NCBI GenBank assembly: GCA_964590395.1
Contig: CAZPVT010000008.1
Span: 1-27,977, forward strand
Direction of reading: 5' to 3'
Source of the DNA: JAOABP01 sp964590395
GTDB taxonomy: Bacteria; Hydrothermota; Tepidihabitantia; Tepidihabitantales; Tepidihabitantaceae
Length of the DNA: 27,977 bases
How positions within the stretch are numbered: position 1 is the first letter of the stretch; each line of letters starts with the position of its first letter. Made by a program: the position numbers and the translations under genes. Positions 1 through 7,090 of this stretch are shown in pieces. The notes under the pieces are model-generated. The model saw only the letters and a program-made list of their open reading frames with translations. It did no database searches and was not told the DNA's origin.

Positions 1-284
1 GATTTTTTGACCCCATCCCCGGAACCGTCCCCCTGATGATTTTGATGGTGGTTTAAGAATGGGTTAGGGTATTGGTGGTTAGGATGGTGATGAGGAGGGT
101 TTTCAGTTTGGTAGTGCTCGGGGTTTTGATACAGGTTCTGGGGTTGATGATAAGGTGGAAATCGGATTTGGTGATAGGTTGGGTAGAGCGGTAGGTTGAG
201 TTGGTCGTGATCAGCAGAGTGGTTAAGGTGGTCTGAGGATTGATCTCAGCAGGTTTTTCGAGAGTTTTCAGGTTTGACTTTTGA
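1..284. other. Region without a convincing gene; possible repeat fragment at its left edge
   Basis: No reading frame here looks like a conserved protein. The first 36 bases contain CCCC/GGGG runs around GGAACCGTCCCC and resemble short dispersed repeats seen in many bacterial genomes; this is from memory and only one copy is in the window. From about 40 to 240 the plus strand is very poor in C and rich in G and T, which opens long Thr-rich frames on the other strand that look artefactual. A weak hairpin (CTGAG 233-237 with CTCAG 245-249, then a short T run) lies before the gyrA promoter and could end upstream transcription. Confidence 0.5.
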
Positions 285-301
285 GTGCGGGTTAATATAT
301 T
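274..301 (+). promoter_or_regulatory. Sigma-70-type promoter for gyrA
   Basis: The -35 box TTGACT (274-279) is followed by a 16-nt spacer and the -10 box TATATT (296-301). Transcription would start near 308-309, on the GTG at 309. This argues against the upstream GTG at 285, which lies inside the promoter. Confidence 0.6.
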
Positions 302-308
302 TGAGTCT

Positions 309-2729
309 GTGCGTGATAATAGCATAGTTCCGGTTTATATTGAGGATGAGGTCCGGCGTTCGTTTTTAGATTATGCGATGTCGGTGATCGTTGCCCGGGC
401 TTTGCCTGATGTCCGGGATGGTCTGAAGCCGGTGCAGCGCCGGATTCTGTGGACAATGCATGAGATGGGGCTTTTGCCCAATCGGCAGTTCAGAAAGTCC
501 GCCGCGGTGGTAGGTGATGTGCTGGGGAAGTATCATCCGCACGGTGATACGGCAGTTTATGAAACGATGGTGCGGATGGCGCAGGATTTTTCAATGCGTT
601 ATCCGCTGGTGCAGGGGCAGGGGAATTTTGGTTCAATTGATGGCGATTCCGCTGCCGCATACCGTTATACCGAGGCAAGGCTGGCACCACTGGCAACTGA
701 ACTGCTCCGGGATATTGAGAAGGAGACCGTTGATTTTCAGCCGAATTTTGATGGCCGGCTTAAGGAGCCGGTGGTGTTGCCCGCGGCTTTTCCGAATCTC
801 CTCGCAAATGGAGCGATGGGTATCGCGGTGGGAATGGCAACAAATATTCCACCGCATAATCTTGGCGAGTTGATTGACGGGCTGGTCGCACTGATTGACA
901 ATCCGGATATTTCGGTTGCGGAGTTGATGAGGTATATTAAGGGACCGGATTTTCCAACCGGCGGGACAATTGCGGGGGTTGACGGTGTGCGTCAGGCTTA
1001 TGAGACCGGAAGGGGTAGTTTTACCGTTCGGGGCAAGGTGGTTTTTGAGGAGGTGAAGGCAGGACGGGATCGCCTGGTAATTACCGAGATTCCTTATCAG
1101 GTGAATAAGGCGAGTCTGGTGGAGCGGATTGCAGAACTGGTGCGGGAGAAGAAGATTCAGGGTGTGGCAGATCTGCGGGATGAGTCGGATCGGGAGGGAA
1201 TGCGGGTTGTTTTGGAGTTGAAGAAGGAGACGCCGAAGGAGGTTATTCTGAATCAGTTGTTTAAGTGGACGCCGCTGGAGAGCAGTTTTGGTGTGATCCT
1301 TTTGGTGCTGGTGAATAATGAGCCGAAGGTTTTAAATCTGAAAGGTCTGCTTGAGCAGTTTCTGGAGTTCCGGGTTGAGACGGTAACCAGGCGGACAAAG
1401 TTTGAACTGGCAAGGGCAGAGGATAGGGCACATATTCTTGAAGGGTTGAAGGTTGCCTTAAAGAATATTGATGCGGTAATTGATTTGATTAAGAAATCTA
1501 AGGATACGGAGACCGCCCGGACCGGTTTGATGCAGAAATTTAAACTTACCGAGCGTCAGGCAGAGGCGATTCTGGAGATGCGTCTGGCACGGTTGACCGG
1601 GCTGGAACGGGAGAAGATCGATACGGAGTATAAGGAGTTGATTAAGGAGATTGCCCGACTGAAGAGTCTGCTGGCTTCAAAAAAGATGTTGTTCGGGGAG
1701 ATCCGGCAGGAACTTCTGGAGTTGAAGAAGAGATATGTGGATGAGCGCCGGACCGAGATTCTTGAGACAGCGCCCAGGGATGTTTCTATTGAGGATCTGA
1801 TCAAGGAAGAGGATATGGTGGTTACGGTGACCCACCGGGGTTATATCAAGCGGATGCCGGTGAGCGTGTATCGGCGTCAGCATCGGGGAGGTCAGGGCAG
1901 AACCGGGGTGCCGGTTGCAGAGGAGGATTTTGTTGAAGGGTTGTTCATCGCCTCCACCCATGATTATATGATGTTTTTTACCGACCGGGGAAGATGCTAC
2001 TGGCAGAAGGTTTATGAGATTCCTGAGGGTTCTTATGCTTCTAAGGGGAGATCAATTGCCAATCTGGTGGAGATGGAGAAAGACGAGGTTACCACCTCTT
2101 ATGTCGCGGTGCGGGATTTTTCCAGAGAGCGGTATGTTTTCTTTGTAACAAAGCAGGGGATTGTCAAGCGAACGAGCCTTGAGGCTTTTTCCAATCCGAG
2201 ACGCAAGGGGATTATTGCGATCAATGTAGATGAAGATGATGCCTTGATTTCTACGATGTTAACATCTGGTAAAGATGAGGTGCTTCTGGTTACCCGGAAT
2301 GGAATGGGAATTAAGTTCAAGGAGACCGATGTGCGGGAGATGGGGCGGAATGCGGCGGGTGTGCGGGGGATAAAACTTTCCAAGGGTGATGAGGTTATCG
2401 GTGCGGTGGTGTGCAATTCAGGGAGTTCGCTTTTGACCATTTGTGATAACGGGTTTGGTAAGCGGACCGATTTTGAACTTTTCCCGGTGCAACGGCGCGG
2501 AGGTAAAGGGGTGATCGCAGCAAAGCCGGTTGAGAAGTCAGGTAAACTTGCCTGCGCCAAGGCGGTAACCGATTCTTCAGAGATTATTGTTACATCAAAG
2601 CAGGGGGTGGTGATCCGGGTTAAGTGTTCAGATATTCGAAAGTGTGGCAGAGCGACCACCGGCGTCAAGGTAATGGCAGTGGAAAAGGGGGATGCGGTGG
2701 TGGATGTGGCGTTGATAGAAGAGGGATAG
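309..2729 (+). CDS. gyrA: DNA gyrase subunit A
   Basis: This is the breakage-rejoining subunit of type II topoisomerase, which with GyrB introduces negative supercoils using ATP. Numbered from the GTG at 309 (806 aa), the N-terminus has the family pattern IVPVYIEDE...SFLDYAMSVIVARALPDVRDGLKPVQRRIL. The catalytic tyrosine is Y120 in AAAYRYTE. The quinolone pocket HPHGDTAVYE carries T81 and E85 where E. coli has S83 and D87. A coiled-coil tower occupies roughly residues 340-480, and the C-terminal pinwheel begins near 500. The GyrA box in the first blade is degenerate (QHRGGQG, 524-530), while a perfect QRRGGKG lies at 728-734 in a late blade. The frame is also open to a GTG at 285 (814 aa); neither start has a Shine-Dalgarno. 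I prefer 309 because the promoter overlaps 285 and the length fits the family. GyrA rather than ParC is favoured by the QRRGGKG box. Confidence 0.96.
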   Translation: MRDNSIVPVYIEDEVRRSFLDYAMSVIVARALPDVRDGLKPVQRRILWTMHEMGLLPNRQFRKSAAVVGDVLGKYHPHGDTAVYETMVRMAQDFSMRYPLVQGQGNFGSIDGDSAAAYRYTEARLAPLATELLRDIEKETVDFQPNFDGRLKEPVVLPAAFPNLLANGAMGIAVGMATNIPPHNLGELIDGLVALIDNPDISVAELMRYIKGPDFPTGGTIAGVDGVRQAYETGRGSFTVRGKVVFEEVKAGRDRLVITEIPYQVNKASLVERIAELVREKKIQGVADLRDESDREGMRVVLELKKETPKEVILNQLFKWTPLESSFGVILLVLVNNEPKVLNLKGLLEQFLEFRVETVTRRTKFELARAEDRAHILEGLKVALKNIDAVIDLIKKSKDTETARTGLMQKFKLTERQAEAILEMRLARLTGLEREKIDTEYKELIKEIARLKSLLASKKMLFGEIRQELLELKKRYVDERRTEILETAPRDVSIEDLIKEEDMVVTVTHRGYIKRMPVSVYRRQHRGGQGRTGVPVAEEDFVEGLFIASTHDYMMFFTDRGRCYWQKVYEIPEGSYASKGRSIANLVEMEKDEVTTSYVAVRDFSRERYVFFVTKQGIVKRTSLEAFSNPRRKGIIAINVDEDDALISTMLTSGKDEVLLVTRNGMGIKFKETDVREMGRNAAGVRGIKLSKGDEVIGAVVCNSGSSLLTICDNGFGKRTDFELFPVQRRGGKGVIAAKPVEKSGKLACAKAVTDSSEIIVTSKQGVVIRVKCSDIRKCGRATTGVKVMAVEKGDAVVDVALIEEG

Positions 2730-2792
2730 GTTTCTGCCTTAAAATCTGATTTAAAATAGTCAGCCGATAACAATTTAATCTAAAAATTCGAT

Positions 2793-2820
2793 TTGACAGG
2801 GGTGGTAAGGGGGGTATTAT
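2793..2820 (+). promoter_or_regulatory. Near-consensus promoter for the zinc-ribbon gene
   Basis: A perfect TTGACA (2793-2798), a 16-nt G-rich spacer and TATTAT (2815-2820) lie between gyrA and the small ORF. The expected start of transcription near 2827 leaves a 22-nt leader containing the GGAGG at 2839-2843. Confidence 0.7.
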
Positions 2821-2848
2821 ATTTCTGTAATAACCACCGGAGGTGTTT

Positions 2849-3025
2849 ATGCCTGATTACCGCCGCGGTCCGTCTGACCAAAAAAAATACTGGCATTGGT
2901 GCCGGGAGTGCAGTAAATGGCCCACCTATGATTATGAAGTTTCCCACACCAAGCCTAAGGAGGGTGAGTTTTGTCCGGAGTGCGATGAGAAAATGCCGTT
3001 GAAGGACCAGAGCGATGAGTTTTAA
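2849..3025 (+). CDS. Small zinc-ribbon protein, function unknown
   Basis: The product has 58 residues. The ATG at 2849 is chosen because GGAGG (2839-2843) sits 5 nt upstream; a GTG at 2843 in the same frame overlaps that site. The protein has two CxxC knuckles, WCREC near the N-terminus and FCPEC near the C-terminus, separated by about 25 residues, so it probably binds one zinc ion. It is charged, has no signal peptide or membrane segment, and is presumably cytoplasmic. It has its own strong promoter, so it is likely a real, well-expressed gene and not a shadow ORF. It converges on the HAD gene, the two stop codons sharing TTAA at 3022-3025. I do not recognise a named family; binding to nucleic acid or another protein is only a guess. 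Confidence 0.75.
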   Translation: MPDYRRGPSDQKKYWHWCRECSKWPTYDYEVSHTKPKEGEFCPECDEKMPLKDQSDEF

Positions 3026-3726
3026 TAACGGCGTAAACCGTTTCTGAGGAGGTTAATCAGGTCGTTAATGGTGCGGACATAAATTTGGGCAAAAGGCATT
3101 ACCTTTGGGATCTGCGTGGGTCTAATGGCTTCAAGATGACGGGTGAGCAGTATCGGTGTCATATCTGCTCGCTTAGCACCGGCAAGTTCATCAGAGCCAC
3201 CATTGCCAACAAATAGGCAGTCTGCGGGTTCAAGGGTAAGTTTTTCCGCAGCGAGATGGTAGATTTGTGGGTCTGGTTTTTTCAGTTTTACCACACAGGA
3301 GAAAATCGCAGCGTCAAAAAGCGGGGCAAGTGGTGACTCATCCCAGTGGGCGATTTCGTCGCAACCGCAGTTGGAGATTAATCCCAGTTTGTAGCCGACT
3401 AACCGGAGTTCTCGTAATCCGTTGATGGTTTCAGGTTCGATGTTTAGCAGGGCGTGGCGGAAGCGGAGATGGCGTGTTTTTATCGCCAGGGCAATTTGCT
3501 GTTCGGTAACCGATGGGTTAAGCTGACGGGCAAGCCGGCTGATCGGTATTTCTACCGGGACAAGGCCAAGACAGTAATCAGGTGGGTCTTTGAACCAGTG
3601 TTCGTTCCAGATTTCTGGTTCTATACCGAGTATTTCAGCGGTGGAGGCACCAGGTGTTCCTGAGACCTCAAAGGAGGTCAGCGTGTGAAAAAGGTCAAAG
3701 ATTACTGCCCGAACCTTTTCAATCAT
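3022..3726 (-). CDS. HAD-superfamily hydrolase
   Basis: This is a 234-residue haloacid-dehalogenase-like hydrolase, probably a cytoplasmic phosphatase of unknown substrate. Motif I is FDLFHTL with nucleophile D11; the usual second Asp (DxD) is F13. Motif II is the serine in LISNC, motif III the lysine in KLKKPDPQIY, and motif IV is VGNGGSDELAGAKRA, in which the usual GD is GN but the later Asp is kept. A helical cap domain lies between motifs I and II. The ATG overlaps the stop of the upstream propeller gene by 4 nt (ATGA, 3723-3726), so translation is probably coupled, and it is the last gene of the minus-strand operon. Loss of the Asp+2 acid is usual for dehalogenase-type and some other HAD branches, so phosphatase activity is not certain. 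Confidence 0.85.
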   Translation of the reverse strand: MIEKVRAVIFDLFHTLTSFEVSGTPGASTAEILGIEPEIWNEHWFKDPPDYCLGLVPVEIPISRLARQLNPSVTEQQIALAIKTRHLRFRHALLNIEPETINGLRELRLVGYKLGLISNCGCDEIAHWDESPLAPLFDAAIFSCVVKLKKPDPQIYHLAAEKLTLEPADCLFVGNGGSDELAGAKRADMTPILLTRHLEAIRPTQIPKVMPFAQIYVRTINDLINLLRNGLRRY

Positions 3727-5135
3727 CGGAGTTGGCGTGAATACTCATAGCGGCTGATTATGCCCGGTCCGGCAATCCAGAGAAAATTTTCGTCCGCATA
3801 GAGGGCGGTGATCGGGGAAGGCATCAAACCCTGCTGTGGGGTAAGTGATTGCCAGGTATTGTCAGTCAAGCGGTAGATAGCGATTTCCTGGTTACTAGCA
3901 ACAAAAAGAAAGTCTTTTTGTGCAGTCATCGTCCGCACGGGCTGGGATAGATCAAATCCCGGGGGGATGAGCTGGGTCCAGGTGTTATCCGGGTCAAGGC
4001 GCAGGATTCTGCCCTGGGTGCCAAAGAAAGTTATCTCTTTGGTCTGGCTGATGTTGTAAACTCCAAAGTCCAGACGGGCAAATGGGTCAGATACCCGGAT
4101 AAGTGAGTCAGCAGTTAACAGAAAAAGGCCATTGTCAGTACCGATCAGTATACTATCCTGAAATTGGGCGATAGCGTTGACCGGCGTATTAAACCGGGCG
4201 ATGAGCGCGGGTTGGTGGTCATTATTCAGGCGATAAAGGGTGGTGTTTGTGCCGATCAGTAACTCATTTGGTAGCGCGAAGATCGTCCGGATGTTTTCCT
4301 GGCGGTTGAGTTCAAAAAACTGCTGACTGGTTAGAAAATGCTGGCTTTGAAATGTCAGTTCGCCGGGGCGGTTTGCCGAAAAATGCCAGGTTCCTGCTGA
4401 ATCAATGAAGAAGGTCTGATTTTCGGTGCAAAACCATAACTGGTTATTCAGTTTCAGAACTGTTTTTACCGGTTCTGAAGGTGGACCAAGTCGGATAGCG
4501 GTTTCTTTTATTCCCAGGTTGAGATGATAAATGAGAACGCCGTAGTTAGGACTGACAACCAGCAGGCGTTGGTTTTGTGGGTCAGGATAGGCTCTGGTTA
4601 ATGGGTAGGGATTTAACTCCTCGTCGGTTATATAGTAGGGTGTGAGAAATGTCCATCCGCGGATGTTACCGGTGTCTTTGGCGCCGTACCAGGTTACTGG
4701 TTCGATTATGTTCCGGGCAGTGGTATAGCGGTCAGCACCGCCGTTTTTCTGGAATAATCCCATTTCGGTTTCCAAGAATGCGCCGTTACGGGCGATGCCG
4801 ATGGAACTGATATGCTTGAATGGGGGGTTGAGCTGGTAAATCTGCTGAGTAAGGAGAAGAAACTGATAAAGATGCCCGGGGCAAACAATTAAAAGTTCGT
4901 TGCCAAACGGGTTGAATGCGGCGAAAAGTATCTCCTCTTCAATACCATCTGCCACGGTGATGGTGCGACGATGGTGATAGGTCCGGGGGTCAAGGATGTA
5001 GATGCCTCCGGGCACAGCGATAAAAAGTGATCGGTTACTGAAGGTTACCGATTTGATTTCGGACATTGATGGGTAGTGGAGCCAGTGCCTGGGTTCATAG
5101 GTGAGTGTCGCCAGCAGGAGAAAAAGTTGTAACAT
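3723..5135 (-). CDS. Beta-propeller-like protein, probably exported
   Basis: The product has 470 residues. The N-terminus starts with a short hydrophobic stretch (MLQLFLLLATLTY) that could be a minimal signal peptide, although it lacks the usual positive charges. The rest is built of repeated beta-strand units of the type LLIGTNTTLYRLN, ILIGTDNGLFLL, FLFVASNQEIAIYRL and FLWIAGPGIISRYE, typical of two-component-regulator-like or WD-like propellers. No catalytic motif is visible. It follows the NAD(P)H-hydrate repair gene by 7 nt and overlaps the HAD gene by 4 nt, so it is co-transcribed with both, but that context does not reveal a shared pathway. No clear Shine-Dalgarno precedes the ATG, so translation may be coupled to the upstream gene. 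A role in the envelope or in extracytoplasmic binding is inferred only from the fold. Confidence 0.7.
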   Translation of the reverse strand: MLQLFLLLATLTYEPRHWLHYPSMSEIKSVTFSNRSLFIAVPGGIYILDPRTYHHRRTITVADGIEEEILFAAFNPFGNELLIVCPGHLYQFLLLTQQIYQLNPPFKHISSIGIARNGAFLETEMGLFQKNGGADRYTTARNIIEPVTWYGAKDTGNIRGWTFLTPYYITDEELNPYPLTRAYPDPQNQRLLVVSPNYGVLIYHLNLGIKETAIRLGPPSEPVKTVLKLNNQLWFCTENQTFFIDSAGTWHFSANRPGELTFQSQHFLTSQQFFELNRQENIRTIFALPNELLIGTNTTLYRLNNDHQPALIARFNTPVNAIAQFQDSILIGTDNGLFLLTADSLIRVSDPFARLDFGVYNISQTKEITFFGTQGRILRLDPDNTWTQLIPPGFDLSQPVRTMTAQKDFLFVASNQEIAIYRLTDNTWQSLTPQQGLMPSPITALYADENFLWIAGPGIISRYEYSRQLR

Positions 5136-5142
5136 TTTGTTT

Positions 5143-6690
5143 TCAGATGCTATTGATTACCGAGCGGAATGCGGTAGGCAGAAATTGGAGCAGGTCCCGG
5201 GCAGTAAGACAGTATTCGCTAAGTTGCTCGGCCCCCAGGTCGGCTGCTCTACCGTGGAGATAGACACCGCAGATCGCCGCGGTTAGCGGTTCACAACCCT
5301 GAGCAAGTAAACCGGTTATTATACCGGTCAGGACATCACCGGTACCACCACTGCCTAAACCGGAGTTGCCGGTTGGATTGATAAAAACTTTGCCGTCAGG
5401 TGCCGCAATTACGGTCGGCGCACCTTTAAGAACGATAATGCACTGGTAATCCCGGGCAAAGGTGCGGGCGATGGTAACCCGGTTGGAATTTATTTCTGAT
5501 GGTGGAATATTGAGCAGTCGACTGAGTTCGCCCGGATGCGGGGTGAGAATCAGCGGGTGGGAGAGTTTTTTTAAAAGGGCAACATTACCCGCTAAATTGT
5601 TGATTCCGTCCGCATCCAACACAATTGGTTTGTCCAGTTGGCTCAAGAGATGCAAAAGCAACTCTCGGGTTTGGGTATGTGTTGATATGCCGGGACCAAT
5701 TCCAAGTGCCTCAGCATTCTGGGCGAGTTTCAATATCGGGTCAAGCGCTTCAGTGCTGAGTGTGAACTCTGGCGTTTCGGGCAGTGGGTGTTTTACCGGT
5801 TCAAGCGCCAGAGTTTCAATTATCGGACTTAAGCTGGTAGGGTAGGCAATCCTGACCAGCCCGGCACCGGCGCGTACCGCAGCACAGGCAGTAAGTACTG
5901 CCGCACCGCTGTAGCCCCGGGAACCGCAAATTAAAAGCGCGGTACCAAATGTACCTTTATGTCCATCGGGCGGTCGCGGTGGAAGTGTTTTTCGGACAAA
6001 TTCATCATCTATCAGGAAGGTGTCAGCGTCTTTTTCTGTTAGACTTTTCGGTATGCCGATGTCAGCAATCTCCAGTTTACCAGCACAGGTTCTGCCGGGA
6101 TAAAGCAAAAGGCCGATTTTTGGTAGTCCCATTGTTACGGTCAGGTTGGCTTTGACTGCTAGTTCCAGGACTTTGCCGGTGTCGGCATCCATGCCTGATG
6201 GGATGTCAATACTAACGACGAATTTCGAACTCTGGTTGATTAAGCGGATGGCGGCAGCAAATAAGCCGGTAGGAGGTGATGATAAACCGGTACCGAAGAT
6301 AGCGTCAACGATGACCGAGTGTCCGGGTAAGATTGCCGACAGATGTTCTTCAGTGGTGATTTCAATAATCTGGTGGTCTGTCTTTAAGAGGATTTCCGCA
6401 TTGGTGCGGGCATCGCCTTTGAGGTCAGCGGTTCTGCCCAATATGACAGTGGTTACGTGGACACCATGGTTGAGCAGATGTCGGGCGATGACCAGGCCAT
6501 CACCGCCATTGTTACCTTTACCGCAAACGATTAGAAACCGTTGTTGGGGAAAATCAGGCAGGGTTTTAGTGATCGCATCGACCGCGGTCCGGCCGGCATT
6601 TTCCATCAGTACCAGACCGGTAATACCGCATTGAGTCATTGCCTTTTGGTCAATCTGTTTCATCTGCTGGGCGGTGACTACTGGATACAT
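5143..6690 (-). CDS. nnrE/nnrD: Bifunctional NAD(P)H-hydrate epimerase / ADP-dependent NAD(P)H-hydrate dehydratase
   Basis: This metabolite-repair enzyme restores damaged nicotinamide cofactors. The N-terminal YjeF_N domain (about 1-215) epimerises R- and S-NAD(P)HX and shows CGKGNNGGDGLVIARHL, VVDAIFGTGL and SIDIPSGMDADTG. The C-terminal ribokinase-like domain (about 230-510) dehydrates S-NAD(P)HX using ADP and shows GHKGTFGTALLICGS, LDADGINNLAG, LTPHPGELSRLL and NSGLGSGGTGDVLTGII. At 515 aa it matches the usual length of the bacterial fusion. It is the first gene of the minus-strand operon with the propeller and HAD genes. A consensus promoter ends only 9 nt before the ATG and there is no Shine-Dalgarno, so the mRNA may be leaderless. 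The MYPVVTAQQMKQID start matches the family N-terminus, so an internal start is unlikely. Confidence 0.96.
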   Translation of the reverse strand: MYPVVTAQQMKQIDQKAMTQCGITGLVLMENAGRTAVDAITKTLPDFPQQRFLIVCGKGNNGGDGLVIARHLLNHGVHVTTVILGRTADLKGDARTNAEILLKTDHQIIEITTEEHLSAILPGHSVIVDAIFGTGLSSPPTGLFAAAIRLINQSSKFVVSIDIPSGMDADTGKVLELAVKANLTVTMGLPKIGLLLYPGRTCAGKLEIADIGIPKSLTEKDADTFLIDDEFVRKTLPPRPPDGHKGTFGTALLICGSRGYSGAAVLTACAAVRAGAGLVRIAYPTSLSPIIETLALEPVKHPLPETPEFTLSTEALDPILKLAQNAEALGIGPGISTHTQTRELLLHLLSQLDKPIVLDADGINNLAGNVALLKKLSHPLILTPHPGELSRLLNIPPSEINSNRVTIARTFARDYQCIIVLKGAPTVIAAPDGKVFINPTGNSGLGSGGTGDVLTGIITGLLAQGCEPLTAAICGVYLHGRAADLGAEQLSEYCLTARDLLQFLPTAFRSVINSI

Positions 6691-6699
6691 AGTGGTTAT

Positions 6700-6728
6700 A
6701 TTATAGGCAGAAGAAAATTGGCAGTCAA
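6700..6728 (-). promoter_or_regulatory. Consensus promoter for the nnrE/D operon
   Basis: Read on the minus strand: TTGACT (complement of 6723-6728), a 17-nt spacer, then a perfect TATAAT (complement of 6700-6705). The start codon begins at 6690, 9 nt after the -10 box, so the 5' untranslated region would be only about 0-3 nt. Confidence 0.8.
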
Positions 6729-6747
6729 TTAACAGAAGTGGTAACGG

Positions 6748-6780
6748 TTGACAAGCGGATAAAGCTGATTAGAGTAATAT
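6748..6780 (+). promoter_or_regulatory. Possible promoter for the cold-shock gene
   Basis: A perfect TTGACA (6748-6753) is followed by TAATAT (6775-6780), but the spacer is 21 nt, longer than normal. Either the true -10 is a poor match nearer the -35, or an activator is needed. It diverges from the nnrE/D promoter, with 19 nt between the two -35 boxes. Confidence 0.35.
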
Positions 6781-6810
6781 AGAGTCATTGTTTGAAAAGA
6801 AAGGATCGCA

Positions 6811-7035
6811 ATGCGCACCGGTCGAGTTATGTGGTATGAGAAAGATAAGGGATATGGGTTTATTAAACCCGATGATGAACAACGAAATATATTTGTATAT
6901 TCCAAGGATCTCACTGGTGATGGTGAGAAGGTTTTGCAGTCTGGTGAGCTGGTAAAGTTTGAAGTTGTTGAGGCACCACTGGGACAAAGGGCAACCAATG
7001 TTGAAAAGTTGCACCAGCAACCCGGTGAAATGTAA
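6811..7035 (+). CDS. Cold-shock-domain RNA-binding protein
   Basis: This 74-residue single OB-fold protein of the CspA type is expected to bind single-stranded RNA or DNA and act as an RNA chaperone in the cytoplasm. The N-terminus GRVMWYEKDKGYGFIKPD contains the RNP1 motif (KGYGFI). RNP2 reads NIFVYSKDL, where the usual form is DIFVHxSAI, so the Asp and His are replaced by Asn and Tyr. The ATG is preceded by AAGGA (6801-6805). The downstream hairpin (7036-7058) starts directly after the stop codon. The gene is separate from the folK run and probably independently transcribed. Confidence 0.9.
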   Translation: MRTGRVMWYEKDKGYGFIKPDDEQRNIFVYSKDLTGDGEKVLQSGELVKFEVVEAPLGQRATNVEKLHQQPGEM

Positions 7036-7058
7036 GCGGGTGTTAGCGATAAGCCCGC
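7036..7058 (+). terminator. GC-rich hairpin after the cold-shock gene
   Basis: Starting at the base after the TAA, GCGGGT pairs with GCCCGC (one G-T wobble), then after a one-base bulge TTA pairs with TAA, closing a GCGA loop of the GNRA type. No long T run follows, so it may be an inefficient terminator, an mRNA 3'-stabilising structure, or an attenuator before folK. Confidence 0.5.
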
Positions 7059-7090
7059 AGCGGATCGTTTACCACTAAACCGAGGCGATA

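Noticed and set aside
84..194. 36-codon plus-strand frame encoding a hydrophobic peptide (MVMRRVFSLVVLGVLIQVLG...)
   Set aside because: Looks like a single membrane helix, but the G/T-rich composition itself encodes Val/Leu/Gly; no promoter or proper ribosome-binding site supports it.
233..260. Rho-independent terminator before gyrA
   Set aside because: Only a 5-bp stem with a 7-nt loop and an interrupted T run; too weak to call.
53..325. 90-residue Thr-rich frame on the minus strand
   Set aside because: Low-complexity composition produced by the C-poor plus strand; it overlaps the gyrA promoter and start and has no recognisable domain or ribosome-binding site.
2099..2773. 224-residue minus-strand frame inside gyrA
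   Set aside because: Shadow of gyrA codon bias; Ser/Thr/Pro-rich, no family match, antisense to a well-conserved gene.
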